Assembly (NCBI GenBank): GCA_944989445.1
Contig: CALYLW010001388.1
Span: forward strand, 124,001-188,000
Direction: 5' to 3'
DNA: 64,000 bases
DNA from: Ampullaceana balthica
Taxonomy: Eukaryota; Mollusca; Gastropoda; Lymnaeidae
Below the pieces are notes generated by a model. That model saw nothing but the letters and a program-made list of their open reading frames with translations, had not been told where the DNA came from and searched no databases. Each line of letters starts with the position of its first letter. Position 1 is the first letter of the stretch. Positions 22,056 to 31,463 of this stretch are shown piece after piece. The translations under genes and the position numbers were made by a program.

Positions 22056-22628
22056 TGTTAAAGGTCTCATTCATTGGTGGATTATTGCTTGCTCTCCGCT
22101 ACACACAACATACACAAGAGATGACACAAGTCTGTGTAACGATGCAATGTTTATTCTACTATAAACAACTGTACAACTGGCTGTCTTGCCTTGACATAAA
22201 ATACATCTATATATAACGGCTGTATGCTCAAGCATGCCCTCGGTCCGACCCGACCGCTTCTGGGCGACGTTAAACTCAACTCTGTTTTACTGCAACCCTG
22301 CAGCTCCCCGGTCTATCCTGACCGGTCTGACCGCACAACACTGTGCGAACTACACACTCTCTGCAACACCCCGCACTCGTCTCGACTACTCTCTTATAAA
22401 CCCCCCCAACTGGTCTCAACTGACCCTGGCGTGTCCTCTGGTCATGTCCCTGAAATATCCCGTGTGACCAGAAGCTCACTCAGACATCACTAGACATTAT
22501 TCCCGTGATAGGAGTTCATACCCGTAAACAACGCCTTGACCCGACTCCAACACTGGCTCACAACAATCTCACAACAATCTCACAACAATCTCACAACAAT
22601 CATTCGCAGTGATTCTCATACCCTGACA
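22056..22628 (-). repeat. LTR, 5' in element orientation (573 bp)
   Basis: It has the same length and, where compared, the same sequence as 18505-19077, including the four-fold 'caatctcaca' run near its end. On the - strand the promoter and polyadenylation signals precede the primer-binding site. The target duplication GGGTA follows at 22629-22633. Confidence 0.92.
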
Positions 22629-22633
22629 GGGTA

Positions 22634-22680
22634 CTGCGCTATATAAGTGAACAAATAATAATAATAATAATAATATTAAA
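22634..22680 (+). repeat. SINE/LINE-type 3' tail, right half
   Basis: 'ctgcgctatataagtgaaca' followed by (ATA)n continues the half at 18467-18504, which the gypsy insertion split. Confidence 0.55.
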
Positions 22681-22789
22681 TATTAGAAGTCTATTCCATG
22701 TCAAATCAAGTCCCAACTCACTTAAGTCCCATTACATTTCAATTCAATCTAAACGAAGTCCAAACCATATCTAAATCTTCAATATGATT

Positions 22790-23577
22790 GTAGAGATCAT
22801 TAAGTTAAAACCCTATCTAACTCTCATCCATGTACAGTCCACACTCAATATAAAATTAAACATCATTAAGTTAAAACCCTATCTAACTCTCGTTATGTAC
22901 AGTCCACACTCAATATAAAATTAAACATCATTAAGTTAAAACCCTATTTAACTCTCATCCATGTACAGTCCACACTCAATATAAAATTAAACATCATTAA
23001 GTTAAAACACTATCTAACTCTCATCCATGTACAGTCCACACTCAATATAAAATTAAACATCATTAAGTTAAAACCCTATTTAACTCTCATCCATGTACAG
23101 TCCACACTCAATATAAAATTAAACATCATTAAGTTAAAACACTATCTAACTCTCATCCATGTACAGTCCACACTCAATATAAAATTAAACATCATTAAGT
23201 TAAAACACTATCTAACTCTCATCCATGTACAGTACACACTGAATATGAAATTAAACATCATTAAGTTAAAACCCTATCTAACTCTCATCCATGTACAGTC
23301 CACACTCAATATAAAATTAAACATCATTAAGTTAAAACCCTATCTAACTCTCGTCCATGTACAGTCCACACTCAATATAAAATTAAACATCATTAAGTTA
23401 AAACCTTATCTAACTCTCGTCCATGTACAGTCCACACTCAATATAAAATTAAACATCATTAAGTTAAAACCCTATCTAACTCTCATCCATGTACAGTCCA
23501 CACTCAATATAAAATTAAACATCATTAAGTTAAAACACTATCTAACTCTCGTTATGTACAGTCCACACTCAATATGA
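22790..23577. repeat. Minisatellite, 66-bp unit, about 12 copies
   Basis: The unit includes 'catgtacagtccacactcaa' and 'catcattaagttaaaaccct'. Some copies have a one-base-shorter 'cgttatg' variant. The 66-bp unit gives an open + frame (23245-23577) that is not a gene. Confidence 0.95.
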
Positions 23578-23997
23578 TTGTAGGGATAATAAAGTTAAAA
23601 TCCTGTCAAATTCTATAAAAACTTTAAGTATTGCCAGAAAAGAAAAAAAATATTTAAATTAAAAAAAAATTAATTAATTAATTAAATTCAAGTCCGAATC
23701 CTACTGTCAATAATCCTGTCGTAATTTTGTCGATTTCTTGTCCAAACCTGACCAAATCCTGTCTAAGACCAGTCGCTTGCAATGATACTGTTAAAAGCAA
23801 TCATATTAAATTCTAAACTACGTTTAGTAGAATTGTATTATATGTTAACTCCAGACAATTGACTGTCTAAATGTCCAAATACGATTTAAATAATGTCTAA
23901 CTCCTGTTAAATATATGTCTATCTCTTTGAGCATTTCAAACAAAAGTATGTGTATGGTGCAGATACATTTCAAGTATATTCCAAGTACAATAGAGAT

Positions 23998-24349
23998 TAG
24001 GGTTGTTAATTTCGTTTTTTTTTGGGCAAGCCCATTATCGGCTATGTAAATCCGATTTTAAACCGATTATCGTTTTACTGCTGACTTCATAGAAATTAGG
24101 AGTGTACCGGATTATAGCTCCGGCTCCGGAAAATCTGGAATCTGGCAATTTTTACAAATCTGGCTCCGGCAGAAATTACTTCATAAATCTGGCTGGCCGG
24201 TTTTGCGATAAAATATATATGAATATAATAGCTCCGGCTTCGGCTCCGGCCGGATTTCACTTCATAAATCAGGCCTAAAAATTTTGATTATCGGTTTGGG
24301 AAATTTAAAACCGATTAATCGGATCTCCGATTATCTTTTAACATCCTTA
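23998..24349. mobile_element. hAT MITE (TAGGGTTGTTAA ends, 352 bp)
   Basis: It starts TAGGGTTGTTAAT and ends TTAACATCCTTA, with an exact 8-bp target duplication ATAGAGAT (23990-23997 and 24350-24357). The interior repeats 'ccgattatcgg'-type motifs and contains a second block beginning 'taggagtgtaccgg' with CCGGCTCCGG runs, apparently an older nested MITE. There is no coding. Confidence 0.85.
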
Positions 24350-24523
24350 ATAGAGATTCAACTTGATGAAAGACCCGGCTAATTTTATCCATCAATACCA
24401 ACACAAGCACAGTACATTTCATATTTGAATCAAGTTAAAGTTCATTCCACATTTTGTTTGCTACTTATCATTTTTAAGTTAATATACTGTCAAAACATGA
24501 AAAAAAACGTTGATTAAATTTTG

Positions 24524-24693
24524 TTTCAATCAATTTTGGAAATTGTTTGTTATACTTCCCTTGATGTTTCAGGCTTTTTAATTTAAATTAACTGAATTAC
24601 TGAGATTGTTTCAATCAATTTTTGAAGTTGTTTGTTAAACTTCCCTTGATGTTTCAGGCTTTTTAATTTAAATTAACTGATCTACTGAATTCG
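24524..24693. repeat. Tandem duplication, 85-bp unit x2
   Basis: Two copies begin 'tttcaatcaattttggaaat' (24524) and its near match at 24609. Both contain 'cttcccttgatgtttcaggc'. They differ at a handful of positions. Confidence 0.85.
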
Positions 24694-24699
24694 TTTCAA

Positions 24700-25350
24700 C
24701 GTCTGACGGGTCAGCTCGTATGCTCTTAAATTTTAGTTTAGTTTTAAAATGTTGCATCAAAAGCACTGCTATTAACATATATAATCTGTCTATTTACTTG
24801 AGAAAAATTGCATTTGTGATAAATAATATTATCTTAATTTTAATTCACTTTTAAAATTAAAAAAAAATTCTCTAAAACAAAATATTAATAATTTGTGTAA
24901 CAAAATTTTTAACTTTATTTAACTTACATAAAAAAATTAATTTTGTATTTTAAAAGCAAAAGTTTGTTTAAAATGTCTAACAAATGAAACAATTTGAAAA
25001 GTATGAATTGAAATAATTGTCATTTATAAATATAATTGTATATTTTTAATAACACACTTTCCATCACAGCCAGTGTATAATACAACATTTTAACTTATAC
25101 AAGTGTCAATGCCACTTTATTTCGAACACTGCAAATAAGGATACAATTGAAGAGAAATACCAGTTTTATATACGCTCTATACATATTATGTTATTCATAA
25201 TATCGCTTCAAAACCTTTGGATGTTGACTCATACATTTCATCAAGTGGTTTTGGAAGAAAAGATTTTATAAAAAGTACAAGAATAAAAGGCCGCGTTCCT
25301 AAAATGTTGTTTTTCCATAAATGAGAAAAACGAATTTTCAACATTTGAAT
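24700..25350. other. AT-rich spacer, nothing recognised
   Basis: Strongly AT-rich. No open frame, repeat or RNA gene is visible before the hAT element at 25360. Confidence 0.6.
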
Positions 25351-25836
25351 CAGTTAATGCAGGGGTTGGCGAACTTTTACGTCCATCACCCCATATTATA
25401 AAAGTTTATGTTGACGTTACCCCGAAGGCGCAAGTCCTTGTAAACCCCCCCCCCTAAGGGGCTCGGGCTAAGCCCCATCCGAAAATGAATTTAATGAATT
25501 TTAGGAGCCTGACAAGTGTCTACAAATGAATATGAAAAGTATTATGCGTATATATTTTAACTGAAAACGACACGGATGAATCATATTTCAGGGAGAATAT
25601 ATTTAATAAAAGTATAAGATTTACAGTCGAATATAATGATTAAATATTTTATAGTCTTATCGGCACTGGCCATTCTATTATAATGGTAAATCGGAAATTA
25701 TAAGATAAAGTCGGATAAACACAACAGTTACTTAAAGAATTACATCAAAATTGGTGCCTTGGATGAAAGGGAAAATTGGATGCTGTCTTCAGGGACCGAT
25801 AGATTTCGCAGTTTTGTTTTTATGTTCACTTGAGTA

Positions 25837-26205
25837 GAAAATCCTTGTTGAAAAAGGCACATTGTTGAAAAATATTACGTTGCTGAAAAAATATTACGTT
25901 GTTGAAAAAGGTACGTTGTTGAAAAAATATTACGTTGTTGAAAAAGTTACTTTGTTGAAAAAGGTAGGTTGTTGAAAAAGGTACGTTGTTGAAAAAGGTA
26001 CATTGTTGAAAAAGGTACGTTGTTGAAAAAGGTACATTATTGAAAAAGGTACTTTGTTGAAAAAGGTAGGTTGTTGAAAAAGGTAGGTTGTTGAAAAAGG
26101 TAGGTTGTTGAAAAAGGTAGGTTGTTGAAAAAGGTAGGTTGTTGAAAAAGGTACATTGTTGAAAAAGGTACTTTGTTGAAAAAGGTACATTGTTGAAAAA
26201 GGCAA
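25837..26205. repeat. Minisatellite, 17-bp unit (ttgttgaaaaaggtagg)
   Basis: About 22 copies. The left part is more diverged ('aatattacg' variants) and the centre is nearly pure. Phenylalanine-rich - frames over it come from the repeat only. Confidence 0.93.
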
Positions 26206-26491
26206 ACATGTTTTGATACCCCCCTCAAGTTCAATTCTAAAAACCTATGTATCATTTGATATCCACAAATGTGTCAGATCTGCTTTGTTTTTTTTTCAAA
26301 TTCAATACTTGCCCCATTATTGAGGCTGAACTTATTAAATCCAATTATTAAAAACAATTATTGGGTTGAAGTTCAAGAAGTGCCTCTGCCAACCCTTGAG
26401 GTTCATTTGGTACACCGCACTGTCACATGAAAAGGATCTATATTCATCTGTAATCCAACTGACATGCAAATCAATAATGGAAAGTAAACAG

Positions 26492-26861
26492 TAGGGGTGT
26501 ACCGGATTCAAATTTTTGAATCCGGAGCCGGATGTTGAGTCCCTCAATACCTTTTGAGAATTGCAAGAATATTAGAACCGTTGGGAGACAGGGGTTCAGA
26601 CATACTGTGAGACACAAACCTTGGAGGGACAATGACAAAGATTTGGAAACGCTGGTGATAGGTCAGCTAAAGTTTATCAGGACGAAATAGGATACTCTGG
26701 AGGAATGCTACATTTTACTTGGGTTAGACAAAGTCTGAGAATCGGATGGCCGGATTTATAAAGTGAAATAAGGCCGAAGCCGGAACCGGAGAAGGATTCT
26801 TAAAAATGACCGGATTCCGGATTTGCAGGGGCCGGAGCTATTATATATATATATAACCCCA
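26492..26861. mobile_element. Nested MITE-like element (TAGGGGTGTACCGGAT)
   Basis: It starts TAGGGGTGTACCGGATTC and is rich in CCGGAGCCGG-type motifs, like the inner block at 24100-24270. It ends near an (AT)n run and AACCCCA. No target duplication is clear, so the right edge is approximate. It is nested in the hAT element. Confidence 0.5.
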
Positions 26862-27049
26862 ATAATAGAACGTAAACTTCTCACATTGAGAGTGCTATTG
26901 ATCAGCCAGAAATGTTTAAAGTTCAGCTTTCAGAGCCCACACTCTGTTCAGAACATCGCCGCGTGAAATCAACCGTACCTCAGTAGTTCTGTATATTCAG
27001 CCTCAACATCTTTCAATAAATCACAAAACAGTCGCGTTTGCAAGGCATA

Positions 27050-27640
27050 TCATTTAATGAAATTTACAATTTGGATAACATCATGGATGACTAACTCTAG
27101 TTCAGGTTCCAAAGGTTTCACAAGCAGAGCTTGACAATGGATCATATTGTGGTTAACTTCAATTTTGTGATTCCTCTCTCTTGCGAAAGGCGAAACACCA
27201 CGTACAAGACCTAATAATATATCTGGAGCTCCATGAACCGACACAGCAATACAGTGGTCCCGTTTCTGGAGCTCCATGAACCGACACAGCAATACAGTGG
27301 TCCCGTTTCTGGAGCTCCATGAACCGACACAGCAATACAGTGGTCCCGTTTCTGGAGCTCCATGAACCGACACAGCAATACAGTGGTCCCGTTTCTGGAG
27401 CTCCATGAACCGACACAGCAATACAGTGGTCCCGTTTTTTAATTATCCTTATCAAAGTATTCATTCATTTACATGAATGTATCAAGTCCTTGACACCACA
27501 ATTCAAGAGGCGCCAAAACTTTTCCTCTTCAACTATTTGAAAAAAACTTTGTAGCGGACATATTAGCTGCTCATTACTAATGACATCTGTGGTCTCATCA
27601 AGCTGAATAGCGAATAATTTGCTGTCATTTATAGAATGCA
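27050..27640 (-). pseudogene. hAT transposase catalytic-region relic
   Basis: On the - strand, reading down from 27640, one piece gives KLFAIQLDETTDVISNEQLI. This is the LDE(S/T)TDV block of ZBED/FAM200-type hAT transposases and carries the first catalytic Asp. After a degraded stretch and the 43-bp array, the frame at 27050-27421 continues with CIAVSVHGAP, LGLVRGVSPF and NHNMIHCQALLVKPLEPELE. These match the usual CTDGAP...H(C/R)xALxxKxLP order. In the CTDGAP block the second catalytic Asp is replaced by His. Loss of that residue, frameshifts and the repeat expansion show it is dead. The C-terminal dimerisation region is not visible before 27050. Confidence 0.75.
27222..27436. repeat. Minisatellite, 43-bp unit x5, inside transposase relic
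   Basis: 'tctggagctccatgaaccga' recurs every 43 bp from 27222. Units look identical. Each encodes a piece of the CTDGAP-equivalent block. Because 43 is 1 modulo 3, the frame shifts with each unit. Confidence 0.95.
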
Positions 27641-27920
27641 TATTCTAGAAGGAACCAGTTCAACAGTAGGGTTATCTTCTAAGCCTACACGTACACATGA
27701 CGAATTTTAAATATATTTAGAGGAATTTATATATCCCCAATTAGGCTCCGTTACCCCCAAGACTTCCCTTTTTACCCCAACTGGGGTAATTTACCCTTAT
27801 TCGCCGACCCCAGAGTTAATGGAATAGTCTTGACCAAGCTCATTATATTAACAACTTGATAGCATATAAGAAATGGTGTAGGTTATAGATGAAATAATTA
27901 TTGACTTGACTAGGTCACTA

Positions 27921-28036
27921 GTGTAGATTACAAAAGTTGAAAATACCGGTTCTCGTCTGATCACCGAAGTCAAACAACGTCAGGCGTGTTAAGTACTTAT
28001 ATGTGTGACCACTTGGGAACACCACGTGTCGTAGAC
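27921..28036 (+). pseudogene. 5S rRNA-like copy 1
   Basis: 5S rRNA is the small RNA of the large ribosomal subunit, made by pol III from an internal promoter. The core 'gttgaaaataccggttctcg' followed by 'tctgatcaccgaagtc', and the end 'cttgggaacaccacgtgtcg' with 'tagac', match animal 5S, and a T6 run at about 28039 could terminate pol III. The 5' 20 bases are diverged ('gtgtagattacaaaa') and would not pair well with the 3' end. The internal control region has changes (gtgtgaccac for the usual gggtgaccgc). It looks like a degenerate gene or a 5S-derived SINE head. About 300 bp downstream, to 'gtagtaatagagg' near 28250, is shared in part with copy 2. Confidence 0.8.
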
Positions 28037-28099
28037 ACTTTTTTGTGACCCACGCCCCAACCAATTCGTTAAGTCTATTTCTTCTTCTTAGTCTCACCA

Positions 28100-28350
28100 A
28101 CATTTTTTTCCGATGCTTTAAAAAAAAATCGTCATTTATTAATTTTCTAAAATGCTTTTATTATTTAGTCATTAAAATGTTTTTTTATTAATTATCAAAT
28201 TTCTTAAAAAATTTACTTCATCTGCTAAACAAAGTCTGTAGTAATAGAGGAGCTGGGGTGGGGGTGGGGATGGGTAGACATGGGTCGGCATGACAATAAA
28301 ATAATACAAATAGTCAATTACCTCCCTTTAACAAGTATTTTAAGACATGA
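28100..28350. repeat. Downstream part of 5S-linked repeat unit
   Basis: After the 5S copy, 'cacgccccaac' and 'tatttcttcttctt' and, further on, 'gtagtaa(t/c)agagg' recur after copy 2 at 30835-31080. The middle parts differ. The shared edges suggest one repeat unit of about 330 bp headed by 5S. Confidence 0.45.
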
Positions 28351-28351
28351 C

Positions 28352-29095
28352 TAAACCGAAGACACCGCCTCTCACTGTACATGTATATCTCCCACCCTCC
28401 CTGCCACTGCCAACCGAAGACACCGCCTCTCACTGTACACTGTACATGTATATCTCCCACCCTCCCTGCCACTGACAACCGAAGACACCGCCTCTCACTG
28501 TACATGTATATCTCCCACCCTCCCTGCCACTGACAACCGAAGACACCGCCTCTCACTGTACATGTATATCTCCCACCCTCCCTGCCACTGACAACCGAAG
28601 ACACCGCCTCTCACTGTACATGTATATCTCCCACCCTCCCTGCCACTGACAACCGAAGACACCGCCTCTCACTGTACATGTATATCTCCCACCCTCCCTG
28701 CCACTGACAACCGAAGACACCGCCTCTCACTGTACATGTATATCTCCCACCCTCCCTGCCACTGACAACAACAGACACCGCCTCTCACTGTACATGTATA
28801 TCTCCCACCCTCCCTGCCACTGACAACTGAAGACACCGCCTCTCACTGTACATGTATATCTCCCACCCTCCCTGCCACTGCCAACTGAAGACACCGCCTC
28901 TCACTGTACATGTATATCTCCCACCCTCCCTGCCACTGACAACCGAAGACACCGCCTCTCATTGTACATGTATATCTCCCACCCTCCCTGCCACTGACAA
29001 CCGAAGACACCGCCTCTCACTGTACATGTATATCTCCCACCCTCCCTGCCACTGACAACAGAAGACACCGCCTCTCACTGTACATGTAAATCTCT
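28352..29095. repeat. 58-bp minisatellite, second array (inverted), about 13 copies
   Basis: The units are the reverse complement of those at 14430-16562: 'accgcctctcactgtacatg' and 'tatatctcccaccctccctg'. The copies are more uniform than in the first array and nearly all are the 'tcggttgtc' variant. One copy has a short 'tgtacac' insertion near 28436. Confidence 0.96.
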
Positions 29096-29245
29096 TAGTC
29101 TCCTTGCCACTGCCAACAAGCAGCACCACTTTGTCTTTAGTTGGTAATTAAAAATGATATTATTGTGGAGAAATGGGAGTAAGCCAGGACATTGAACACG
29201 GCTAATACAATGGACAGAAACATTCTTCTCTTTAGTTGATGTAAT
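29096..29245. repeat. Array flank, inverted copy of 14336-14429
   Basis: 'ttgtctttagttggtaatta', 'gagaaatgggag', 'ccaggacattgaac' and 'caatggacagaaacattctt' are inverted counterparts of the sequence left of the first 58-bp array. Confidence 0.7.
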
Positions 29246-29492
29246 GTGAGGGTAAAATAATTCACCACCGCAATCACTTGATAATATTATGACATGGAAG
29301 TTATAAAAAAGTGTGTTTGCGCTGATATTGAAATACAATGAGTAATAATTGGAATAAATGAATAAAATAAAACTGTCCAGAAACTATAAAATGTAAGACA
29401 AGTTAGTTTGTTTTTTTTAAAGTAAGAGGGGCGGGGGAAATCTTTTGATCGGTATAGACGCTAATTCAAGCTCATTCAAAAACATGTCGGGT

Positions 29493-29508
29493 GGCCCTAA
29501 TAAGGGTC
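29493..29508 (-). ncRNA. Histone mRNA 3' stem-loop
   Basis: On the - strand this is GACCCTTATTAGGGCC: a six-base stem with a TTAT loop and one A-C mismatch (G to A) against the metazoan consensus, followed by CCACCC. It lies 46 bases past the H4 stop, the correct side and distance for the replication-dependent histone processing signal. Confidence 0.85.
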
Positions 29509-29553
29509 GTGGGTAATGGTGACGTACGTCTGATGTGTGGTGGTAGTGGTGGT

Positions 29554-29935
29554 TTAACGGCCGAAGCCGTACAGGGTGCGGCCTTGACCTTTCAGGGCTT
29601 AGACTACATCCATGGCAGTGGCAGTCTTCCTCTTGGCATGCTCGGTGTAGGTGACGTCATCTCGGATGACCTGTTCAATGAAAACCCTCAGGACGTCCTT
29701 GGTTTACATGCTTGGTGTAGGTGACGTCATCTCGGATGACCTGTTCAATGAAAACCTTGAGGACGTCCTTGATTTCCTCATAGATGAGACCGGAGATACG
29801 TTTCATGCCAACTCTGCGTGTAAGACGACGAATGGCAGACTTGGTGATACCTTGGATGTAATCACGCAATACTTTGCGATGACGCGTGGCCCCTACTTTG
29901 CCTAATCCTGTATCACCCTTTCCTTGGACAGACAT
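29554..29935 (-). pseudogene. Histone H4 pseudogene
   Basis: H4 is a core nucleosome histone of about 103 residues. From the ATG at 29935 the frame gives [38 protein letters not shown] and [10 protein letters not shown], then [17 protein letters not shown], a clear H4. A 70-bp tandem duplication (units 29634-29703 and 29704-29773, a few differences) repeats the VLKVF...VTYT region and shifts the frame, giving a stop at 29675. Reading on in the other frame gives [18 protein letters not shown], an in-frame TAG in place of Tyr, then GQGRTLYGFGR and a stop at 29554. Many conserved residues are changed, for example GRG to VQG and DNIQG to DYIQG. It keeps its 3' stem-loop and is intronless, so it derives from a replication-dependent histone locus. 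CCAAT-type motifs lie upstream near 29988 and 30022. Confidence 0.93.
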
Positions 29936-29944
29936 GGTTGTATC

Positions 29945-30726
29945 TTTCTACTGTATTGAACCGTCCCTCAGTTAACATGGCGCACTAAGCAACGATTGGC
30001 TGACCTGTGACAAACGCGACCAATGAAAACCAACTAACAGGCTGCTCATTCTCTCTATCACTAGACAAGGGTGAGAAGCGTTTTGTTGTTGTTTTCATGG
30101 CTTTGTTTATTTACATATTTATTATTTTTTTAAAATCATACTGTTATTGGGAAAACAGGTAAATAAATAAATACCTATTTCATAATTGTCGGCATGCAGT
30201 AGTCTGTGTTTTTTAACTAGTGGATCGTATGACTTGATTCCAGTGGATAGGAAACGTTTTGAATCTGTCTTTCTTACTTTATTTTACTAGTTTTACCACT
30301 GCAGTCACAACCCGCCCTCCCCTCGCCTCGTCACTTACTGACTGACTAATGTACACTTATGATGGAAGTACGCTCCTGTAATCATTTGTTTTTACTTGCC
30401 TCATATATTGAAAAAAAAATACACATGAATTATAATATTTGATTTTGATTTCTTAATTCACTTTTTCATATAAGGCTTATGTGATAACATATTTAACTTC
30501 ATATTCTGTTTTATTTGAAAAAAGGGGGGGGGGCGTATATGTTTCCAATTCATTGATCGATCATTTTACACTTATGTCTTGAGGAGGCGAGAAATCCTAA
30601 AACCTAAATTGAAAAGTACACATCCACTCTTTTCTTTGTATACATAACAGCAATGGCCTGATAAGATATAAATAGAAAATTAACTATAATAATAATATAA
30701 TATATCAATTCAAGGCACTTAACAAT
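29945..30726. other. Spacer upstream of H4 relic, no gene
   Basis: Two CCAAT-box motifs (attgg near 29985 and ccaat near 30021) could be remains of a histone promoter. No partner histone (H3, H2A/B, H1) is recognisable. A G8 run lies near 30524. Confidence 0.45.
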
Positions 30727-30834
30727 GTATACGGCATTACCACGTTGAAAATACCGGTTCTCGTCTGATCACCGAAGTCACACAACGTTAGTAATTAGAT
30801 GGGTGAGCGCTTGGGAACACCACGTGACGTAGAC
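30727..30834 (+). pseudogene. 5S rRNA-like copy 2 (internal deletion)
   Basis: The 5' part 'cggcattaccacgttgaaaa' is better preserved than in copy 1, and the 3' end 'ttgggaacaccacgtgacgt' with 'agac' is clear. About ten bases are missing in the middle, in the A-box/intermediate element, where 'caacgt' runs to 'tagtaattagatggg'. The pol III promoter should therefore fail. A T-run (cttttttg) follows, as in copy 1. It lies about 0.8 kb upstream of the H4 relic on the opposite strand, so the H4 relic is flanked by two 5S copies. Confidence 0.85.
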
Positions 30835-31072
30835 ACTTTTTTGTCCCCCACGCCCCAACTGACCCATAAAGACTATTTCTTCTTCTTTTAAATACAGCAT
30901 TTTGAATAAAGCTATTTATCTTTATAGGACAGATTATTTTATATCTCCTTCTAAAATATTGTTTTGAAAATGCACATTTCAAGTTTATGATCATCATCAG
31001 AAAGAATTCATAAATATAAACTAATTTACCAAGTCGTACAATTACCAAACTCAGATTAAACTTAATTTGTAG

Positions 31073-31115
31073 TAACAGAGGCGTCACTAGGGTTGGCGCC
31101 ACCCGGGGCGGTAGC
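31073..31115 (+). repeat. Possible hAT terminus
   Basis: 'cagaggcgtcactagggttg' followed by 'gcgccacccggggcgg' resembles hAT ends of the CAGTGGCGTAACTAGGG type, like the element at 53208. No matching second end was found. Confidence 0.35.
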
Positions 31116-31463
31116 TCATGGTGTCTCCCCCTCACGACAAATGTCCTTAAAATGTTCGTTGGTCCGTGCACAATTTTGAATATTTACTAGTAATAAAACG
31201 TGCAGATCTTTTTTGAATGTGTTCTATTTTAACTGTCTCTCTATTTAATTATGTTTGGGGTTGGTATGCACGAGTGTCCTTCGTTTGTGACATGATTTTA
31301 GGCTAGAGTTCTGTCCGTGAATGTCGAATCTTTTCAAATCGCTATAATTTTGAAAGAAACCACGAAGTATTACAATATTTCAAAATATTTGACAAATTAT
31401 TTTAAAATTGATGTTAGTAATGAAAAAAAGTAATGGGGGTGAGACTGCAATCAGGCTTTTAAA

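Larger units (their letters stand above)
18505..22628 (-). mobile_element. Ty3/gypsy LTR retrotransposon, rearranged
   Basis: Two 573-bp LTRs in direct orientation (TG...CA ends) flank 2978 bp. The target duplication GGGTA lies at 18500-18504 and 22629-22633. A primer-binding site next to the right LTR and a polypurine tract next to the left LTR set the - orientation. RT-RNase H lies on the - strand, but a gag-pro piece lies on +, that is, inverted relative to the element. Most of gag, the RT N-terminus and all of integrase are missing. The element is defective, yet the LTRs look identical in every stretch I compared, so insertion was recent. Confidence 0.9.
25360..27813 (-). mobile_element. 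hAT DNA transposon, defective (2.45 kb)
   Basis: The left end is CAGGGGTTGGCGAAC and the right end is ...TTCGCCGACCCCAG. The exact 8-bp duplication AGTTAATG lies at 25352-25359 and 27814-27821. Relics of a transposase lie on the - strand at 27050-27640. A 17-bp and a 43-bp minisatellite and a nested TAGGGGTGTACCGGAT element sit inside. Diverged copies of its right-end region lie at 45345-45550 and 51890-52190. Confidence 0.85.

Noticed and set aside
23245..23577. 110-residue + frame
   Set aside because: 66-bp minisatellite only.
25826..26255. Phe-rich (FNNVPFST) frames on -
   Set aside because: 17-bp minisatellite; all three frames give similar peptides.
27918..28103. 61-residue - frame
   Set aside because: Antisense of the 5S-like copy.
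30788..31171. 127-residue - frame
   Set aside because: Runs across the 5S copy and AT-rich spacer; ends in 5S antisense codons; no domain.
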